64,000 nucleotides of DNA from Panopea generosa. Taxonomy: Eukaryota > Mollusca > Bivalvia > Adapedonta > Hiatellidae. The position numbers and the translations under genes were made by a program. The notes under the pieces are model-generated. The model saw only the letters and a program-made list of their open reading frames with translations, did not search any database and was not told the DNA's origin. The DNA lies in assembly GCA_029582155.1 (NCBI GenBank), contig CM055895.1, forward strand, positions 23,308,745-23,372,744, written 5' to 3'. Shown in pieces: positions 57,762 to 64,000 of the stretch (positions are counted from its first letter, which is position 1; each line of letters opens with the position of its first letter).

Positions 57762-57995
57762 CAAAGTGGTAGTCTAGTGATAGAGCTTCTGCCTCGCATG
57801 TGGTAGGTCATGGGATCGATCCCCAGTCGGGTCACACAAAAGATTTAAAATGGTACTAGAATCTTCCTCACTTGGTGCTCATCACTTAGAGAATAAGTCT
57901 GGTCGACCTGTTGTCAGTATCATGTGACTGAGTGGGTATCATGCCATATGTCTGTGACATATTTCAGTGTGACAATGCTTAGAATATTGTCTGAT
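57762..57995 (+). mobile_element. tRNA-derived SINE (family D) nested in the inverted-repeat element
   Basis: The head reads tggtagtctagtgatagagc and the B-box region gggatcgatcccc. The body has ctcacttggtgctcatcact, ctggtcgacctgttgtcag and gtgacatatttcagtgtgac. The head is tRNA-like; the body differs from the other three SINE families here. It inserted after the host element. Confidence 0.75.
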
Positions 57996-58745
57996 TCAAG
58001 TAGACACCATCTTGATATGACTGAAACAATTTTGAAAGGGACACTTAACACCATACAACATTAATCCTCTTCTCTTCTACCCCTGCTGGTCCCTTATTGA
58101 TATTTATTCCTCTTTAAAGGACCGAGTCTCTACCACTTATTAATGCTCAAGATCTGTAGATGATACTTTTGAAAATCCACAATTCCATCTGTTTTTAGAC
58201 CCCTGCTGAAACTTTATGGAGATCATAAGATCACAGTTAAAGAACCCAATTTCAACTGTTATTACTAAACAATAGAGTTCTCAAGATGGATAAGATATAA
58301 TTCCAAAAATAGATCAGAAAAATATTCAGCTCCATGGGTATCTAACTAACATGTCAAAATATCAACACTTTCGTTGGTTATATTTTGCTGAATGCAAGCC
58401 AATCCCTGGTCTGTATTTAATTGATTATGCTATTTAAAGAAATACACCTTTTATAGCAGGGTGAAGATATATGCACCCAATCCCTTAACTTCAGTGTGTA
58501 TATTCTAATAAAACCAAACGTCCATAGCAGAATAATGGTTAAAGGACACAGTCGCCCCAATTGTTATGATTAAACAATGATTCAGCTCTTAACATGATCA
58601 AAATAATTCCCTTTTCTGGGGCCCCAATAAGTCCTAACCCTTTCATTTGAACAAACTTGAAACCCCTTTTCATAGGGATATCTATACTGAATAAAAACGA
58701 ATTTGACTGGTCGGTTATTGAGACTTTATTAAATTAAGATTTCTC

Positions 58746-60650
58746 GTGGCCAGGGTCTATGATCATAGCATAAATAAACCTGAGAGATACGTATTGCAAA
58801 AATCAAAGCCAGGTATTGCACTTTCCAAGAAGAATATTGTTGAAATTTTGAATAAGAAAACAACTGATAAGTCTCTTGGACGGGTCCAGTCATGGCACCA
58901 GGGTCTTGATTTGAACAAACTTCGCGTAAGAATGCTTCACTTAAAATTTGGTGAAAACCTATCGAGCAGTATCGGAGGAGTCATTTATAGAAATTGTTGA
59001 TAGACATTCAAGCTAATAGGTATTTAAGTGATCACTAGCCATATAAAAGCATCTTTTAAGTAATTAGAAACAGTTGCATATTTTTTTCATCTGTTTTTCA
59101 ACTGTCAAAAAAAACTTATCCTACCTAAACCATAAGCATTTTAATACCCATACCGACAAATCGGACAGACAGGCAGATGTATGGATGAAAAGAGATCCTA
59201 CTAGCTAATTTAAGACTTATCCATGTTGATCTTGAAGCACAGCTCATTCAAAAGGATGACAATTTAGACCAAGAAATATACTTGAGAATAAATGGTTGTG
59301 CTCTTTTATTAACAGCTACAGCAATATCTACTGCCATTGTAATGATTTTTTAAGTGATAAGGAAAAGGAAGAGAATGGTTTATATATGCTTTTACATAAT
59401 TATCAAGAATACAATCTTTTGAATGAAAATCCATATGCTTTGTTTTACGACATATTGCGAAGGAAATACCTAAATATATTCGGTAACGTTCAGAAAACAA
59501 ATTAAAATATTTTGTAAAGAATGCATTCTCGAGGTTGATAACCAGTTATTGGATACATGGTTTTGGTAGCATCTAGCTGACATTTGGTTATGAAGGAAGT
59601 ACTTCAAAATCCACCAGGACCATTAACCTTGACATTGGCTAACTGTCATGGTATCCTCAAGAAAACAAATAAATCTGCACTTGCAAGGAACATGTCCAAT
59701 AGACCAGTATGTGTTAGTGATGCTATGATGATTGTCAACAAAGTAAGTGTTGAGAACCTAACGTTTGGAGATCTGTACAAAAACACATTTGATACTGGAA
59801 TGCAAGAATTGCTTAAGAATTATTGTGGTATTTGATGTAAACTATAATGCAGAGATGAATAATAGAAGCTCGGGTAGTCGATTGTGGATCTGTAATATCA
59901 ATAGAGGACAACCAAATCAGCAATAGAGATGCCTCTAAGGTTTTCCAGAAGGCAAGACAGCATTAATCAATTTTCTTGTTGATACGTGGAAGGTCCCGTA
60001 CTACCTTGCCGTTCCAGGTGACAAAGAGATGTTTGCAACGTCAGAAAACAAATGATATAAACTAACGCATGATACTGTTTGTCATGTGGAAGAGCAAACA
60101 TCTTCACACGAAAAACTGAGACTCGCACGCTGCTAAATGCTGCTACATGCCAGTCAACACTTTAACTCTATTGCCATTGAATCAGAAGATGTGTTTATGC
60201 TATGTCTGGCACTTTACAGGGAGATCGAGCATATATTTATCAGATGTAGGACCAAGAATAGACAGCGATACAGAGATATATGGAAACTCTCTTAGTGATA
60301 ATGGAAGTTTTTCAAGTATTTACCAGATGTGACCGAGTGTGTGCTTTCAATGGTCATGGAAAGGTGTCTGCAATTAGATTTGTTATGAAGTCCAGTGTAT
60401 TCCAATCAGCTATGTTAAAGTTAGGTGAAGAATGGATTGTACTACTTTGCGAGCTGATTGCATCTCGCCAAGACTTCAAATGTAGGATATATGCTGCAAA
60501 AGCTACTGATACTAAAGTGAATAGCTTGTGCAACAAGATGTTTCGGGTTTAATATCTTGGTGTTGAATCAGGAAAACTTCCACCCTGTGAAGGCACATTT
60601 TATCTCCACTCATTGCGAGCAAATTATCAGGCATCTTGCGTAGAAGCCTA
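58746..60650 (+). pseudogene. Decayed coding region of the inverted-repeat element
   Basis: Several short frames in succession carry recognisable pieces of a single large protein family typical of invertebrate mobile DNA (see the parent element). The best preserved stretch is about 60300-60640 (KVSAIRFVMKSSVFQSAMLK, LPPCEGTFYLHSLRANYQ). It is heavily interrupted. The first piece, 58746-59000, is hydrophilic and not recognised. Confidence 0.6.
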
Positions 60651-61175
60651 ATAAATTTTACTGAAATTCAAGTCCAAAAGATCACGGATGGTTCATGGAA
60701 GATGGTTAGTTGGAAGCTAAATGGGTGAAGTAATATTCTGCTACACAGGTTGTTATAGAATTCATGTCTCCTGCAAGTACGCTAGATAATGTAAATTACC
60801 AACATGTCATTGTCTGTTAAATGCACTAAAATGCTCATCTGTCTCATTAAGTCGAGTAAGAGTTTTGATACGGAACATAGAGATAATGGTGAGAATGGCA
60901 GTAATGATGACATGTACACTATAATACTACTTCTTGTAACAACGGAAATGTACAGAATGGATTAAAAACACATATTGTTTAATTACAGTATAAGATTATG
61001 TTACTTTAGAATTCAAAATTGCTTGAAACAGAAGTTTATGTTGTGTAAAATTTTCCTAAAAACACATTCCATATTTTGCGAGTGTACCTATATGTATCGT
61101 CATTCTTATTATGTTATATGGAAGTCATTAGCAGGCTTGTATGATTTAAATTACAGTTCATATGATCATATGATT

Positions 61176-61835
61176 TAAACTTGATAATTATATTTTAAAA
61201 AATGAATAAATACTACTTGTAAATGTTACGTTTCACATTTTTGTAACATATTTTATGTTATATAAAGTTATAAAAAATTGTTTGTATTGTACTAACATGT
61301 GTCCACAGAACATTTATAAAAGCATCAGAGCGAGACGATACCATTTGGGTGTTAATATGAATCAAAGCCTGCAGGCATTTGATCTGATCCAATTTAAACT
61401 TGATAATTATATTTAAAAAAAAATGAATAAATACTACTTGTAAATGTTACATTTCACATTTTTGTAACGTATTTTATGTTATATAAAGTTATAAAATTGT
61501 GTTTGTATTGTACTAACATGTGTCAACACAACATTATATAAAAACATTAGGACGAGATGAAACCATATTGGTGTTAATATTAATCAAAACCTGCAGGAAT
61601 TTGATATGATCCAATTTAAACTTGATAATTAAATTTTAGAGAAGTGAATAAATACTACTTGTAAACGTTACATTTCACATTTTTGTAACGTATTTTATGT
61701 TATATAAAGTCATAAAAATGTGTTTGTATTGTACTAACATGTGTCCACAGAACATTATACAAAAGCATTAGGACGAGAAGAAACCATATAGGTGTTAATA
61801 TGAATCAAAGCCTGCAGGAATTTGATCTGATATTT
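61176..61835. repeat. ~221-bp tandem repeat, 3 copies, inside the inverted-repeat element
   Basis: Three successive copies contain tttaaacttgataatta, taaatactacttgtaaatg, ttgtactaacatgtgtc and cctgcaggaatttgatc, at about 61176, 61397 and 61617. They lie between the decayed coding region and the right terminal repeat. Confidence 0.9.
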
Positions 61836-62429
61836 TAAGATGATTTTTGGAACGATTATATAACTGTTTTTATCAGATGATTGTAACGCAAATATTGTTT
61901 AGAAGAAATAATTAATAATAATAAATTACATATAACATTACTTATCTGATACACTTGTGTTTTATTATGTATTTTTGTTTATGTTAATTTAATACTTTGT
62001 AAAACAAATCTAAGAAGAGATTTCAATAGAAATATCGGAAATCAATATTATTTCTAAAGAGTAACGTCAACTGTAATTGTAACGTAAAAATACAAAATGA
62101 TTACAAAATAATTGCTTAATGTGGTATTTTATATCAGAAGAACACTTCTGCTCTTGTTTAAACACCATTGGATAACACATATAACAATTATTCACTGCAC
62201 TAATGCAACTGTTTTGTATACCAAAAAATAAGTAATTATTTGTAATGATTTTAATGAAATTACAGTTACCATAGAAACTCACTAAAATCAGACACTAAGC
62301 TGTGCCTCAGAGGTGGCCCCCTGACTTTTTCATATACCACAGACATGTATCTATTCAAAAAATAGTATAGCAATTTTCCAGTCTGATTGGTACCAATTTG
62401 TTAAATTTTGGGTCTTAGCTCACGGCCTA

Positions 62430-62432
62430 GTA

Positions 62433-62465
<33 letters not shown>

Positions 62466-62486
62466 TTAATAGTAGTAGTAGCAGTT

Positions 62487-62554
<68 letters not shown>

Positions 62555-62555
62555 T

Positions 62556-62592
<37 letters not shown>

Positions 62593-62600
62593 AAATAGTT

Positions 62601-62649
<49 letters not shown>

Positions 62650-62690
62650 AAATAGTAGTAGTAGTGGTAGTGATGGTGGTGATGGTGGTG
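62430..62690. repeat. (GTA)n trinucleotide array, right of the inverted-repeat element
   Basis: Long (TAG)n with a few AAT and TTG interruptions, grading into (GGT)n at about 62665-62700. It matches the microsatellite on the left side of the element. Confidence 0.94.
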
Positions 62691-62699
62691 ATGGTGGTT

Positions 62700-63301
62700 G
62701 GGGTGATGGCAATAGTGGCTGCTGTTGTTTTATTATAATTTCTGTTTGGATGAAACATCATCATTATTATTATTGTTATTTAGATAACAGTTCGTTAAAC
62801 TTTGTAGAACGACCTTCTTCGCATGTAGACATAAGATTATAGTATTGTCTTTACAAAAGTCAACGCACGTAAAGTATAACACTCGTTGTCGGCTAATCTG
62901 TACGAGAGGTCACCAGAATATATTTAAATTACATGCAGATGCATATTAGTATACGACAGTACTTTGGGCTTGAACAACACGGCACAGATATTGGTAAGCT
63001 GTTCTTTATCAATGTAGTGAAAAGTTTACATTTTATAATATAATATATTATATAATTTATAGTTTAATTTGTTTACGAGAGGTAAAACACTGTTTCTTGT
63101 TGCTGAATTATTGTTATATTATATTATTCAATTACAACATAATATATTATCGATATGTACAAGTAGAGTTTTAAAATATACATAAATCTAAATAGATCTA
63201 TTTTAAGTTTACTGAAACATTGCGTTTGATTGTACAACTGATGATTCATTGTGACAGAGATGGTGTATTTTGGATTTTCTTGCAAAGAAAACAATATTTT
63301 T
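62700..63301. other. Nothing recognised
   Basis: AT-rich DNA with no gene or repeat. Confidence 0.45.
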
Positions 63302-63441
63302 GATGTAGAGCGCATGCTCCAGTGGTAGAGCGTCGGACCCAGGATCGGAGGAATGTGGGTTCGATTCCCCACCACGGCTATAAGTTGTGTCCTCAAGCAA
63401 GACAATTTATCCGCATATGCTTAGGAAGTCATCGAACGTAA
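63302..63441 (+). mobile_element. SINE family A, 3'-truncated
   Basis: The head reads ctccagtggtagagcgtcgg, the B box gggttcgattcccc, then cacggctataagttgtgtcc and caagcaagac; it stops after gaagtcatcgaacgt. The flanks both contain aatattttt, a possible target duplication in AT-rich DNA. Confidence 0.82.
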
Positions 63442-64000
63442 AATATTTTTTTTTACTTTTGAAACAAAATCATAATAAAAAACATAATTATACTTTAAAA
63501 GGACACAAAGCAATGTTAAAATAGATGATTTCCAATGTTCACGCGTCGAATCTATCTTTACACTAGTGAACGTAGAACCATTATAAAATGTAAATCTCAG
63601 AGTAATACTTTCTCAAACATCATATTAAAGAAATCATTAATACTTATCCTAAAGATATTTGTGTCACGATGGTTTTGAAAACACGAGTAAAATGATATTG
63701 CTTAGCAATGTCTGCAATAATGCCGATAAATACTGGTGAAATTAGAATTCCATTTGCACTGTTTTTCAAAGTTGCAAAATAAACCATTAAATAAGATGTA
63801 CGTTAAAAAATACAAGACTTACACCCCTTTCCCAATAGGTTTATTTAAAATATCATATTGGCAGAAATTAGATATATATATGGTTCAGATTTTTTTAATC
63901 AAAATTAGCATGCGTCTCTATCAAACAAGTTAAGTGCACATTATATAACAATAAATTCTTAATCTTTTTTTATAAAAATGACGAACATTACCGGCCTACA
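63442..64000. other. Nothing recognised
   Basis: AT-rich DNA to the right edge of the window; a 65-codon frame at 63736 has no recognisable motif. Confidence 0.45.

Larger units (their letters stand above)
56611..62429 (+). mobile_element. DNA element with ~140-bp terminal inverted repeats and a decayed gene, 5.8 kb
   Basis: The left end (56611-56740) and the reverse complement of the right end (62289-62429) both start taggccgtgagctaa. They share aaattggtacca, ttttttgaa, gggggcca and ggcacagctta in the same order. Both flanks are (TAG)n, so the element sits in a microsatellite and the target duplication cannot be measured. Inside, 58746-60650 keeps pieces of one protein family on the + strand: LRKTNKSALAR-like LKKTNKSALAR, CVLAFNGHGK-like CAFNGHGKVSA, and LPPCEGTFYLHSLRANYQ. 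I recall that family, often with HAFTGCD and LPPC...LRANYQ, as abundant in cnidarian and molluscan genomes. The superfamily is not assigned. The gene is broken in many places and cannot be functional. Confidence 0.72.

Overview
The window looks like nuclear DNA of a mollusc, most probably a bivalve. It is AT-rich, its genes are split by long introns, and there is no operon structure. It carries several tRNA-derived SINE families, a Helitron, a LINE remnant, a BIR (IAP-type) relic and a RING-less B-box/coiled-coil/propeller gene of the kind expanded in molluscs. Roughly a third of the 64 kb is tandem repeat (periods 31, 35, 37, 38, 43, 44, 48, 60, 67, about 158, about 167 and about 221 bp, plus microsatellites). 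Most long open frames are by-products of those arrays and are not genes.

Three host genes can be supported. (1) On the + strand, bases 1012-15358 hold the 3' end of a cadherin-superfamily gene: seven small phase-compatible exons giving two ectodomain exons, one transmembrane exon and a tyrosine-rich tail. Its introns hold a 38-bp and a 37-bp minisatellite and two SINEs; its 5' part lies left of the window. (2) On the - strand, bases 25524-19481 hold a complete four-exon gene for a 107-residue membrane protein: signal peptide, short cysteine-rich ectodomain, one membrane helix and a basic tail. I did not find a family name for it; its layout recalls WBP1/VOPP1. (3) On the - strand, bases 36360-33200 hold a two-exon gene for a 570-residue two-B-box, coiled-coil, beta-propeller protein without a RING.

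Right of 36.5 kb the window is almost entirely repeats: a 60-bp satellite in two subfamilies (36.5-41.5 kb), a SINE whose promoter box has been tandemly amplified (43.0-43.6 kb), a 48-bp array that keeps reading frame (45.0-47.6 kb), a 67-bp array (48.1-49.8 kb), a pogo-like MITE, a LINE RT fragment, two related modules with ~160-bp internal repeats on either side of a 1193-bp non-autonomous Helitron (51.5-55.6 kb), and a 5.8-kb element with terminal inverted repeats (56.6-62.4 kb) inserted in a (TAG)n tract. That last element carries a decayed gene of a widespread, poorly classified invertebrate protein family.

The best candidates for something undescribed are the small cysteine-rich membrane-protein gene, the 5.8-kb inverted-repeat element, and the SINE with an internally amplified B box. 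The genes show no sign of working as one pathway; they sit as small exon islands among repeats. Everything here was read by eye. Splice sites and phases were checked by hand; family names rest on motif recall, with no database search.
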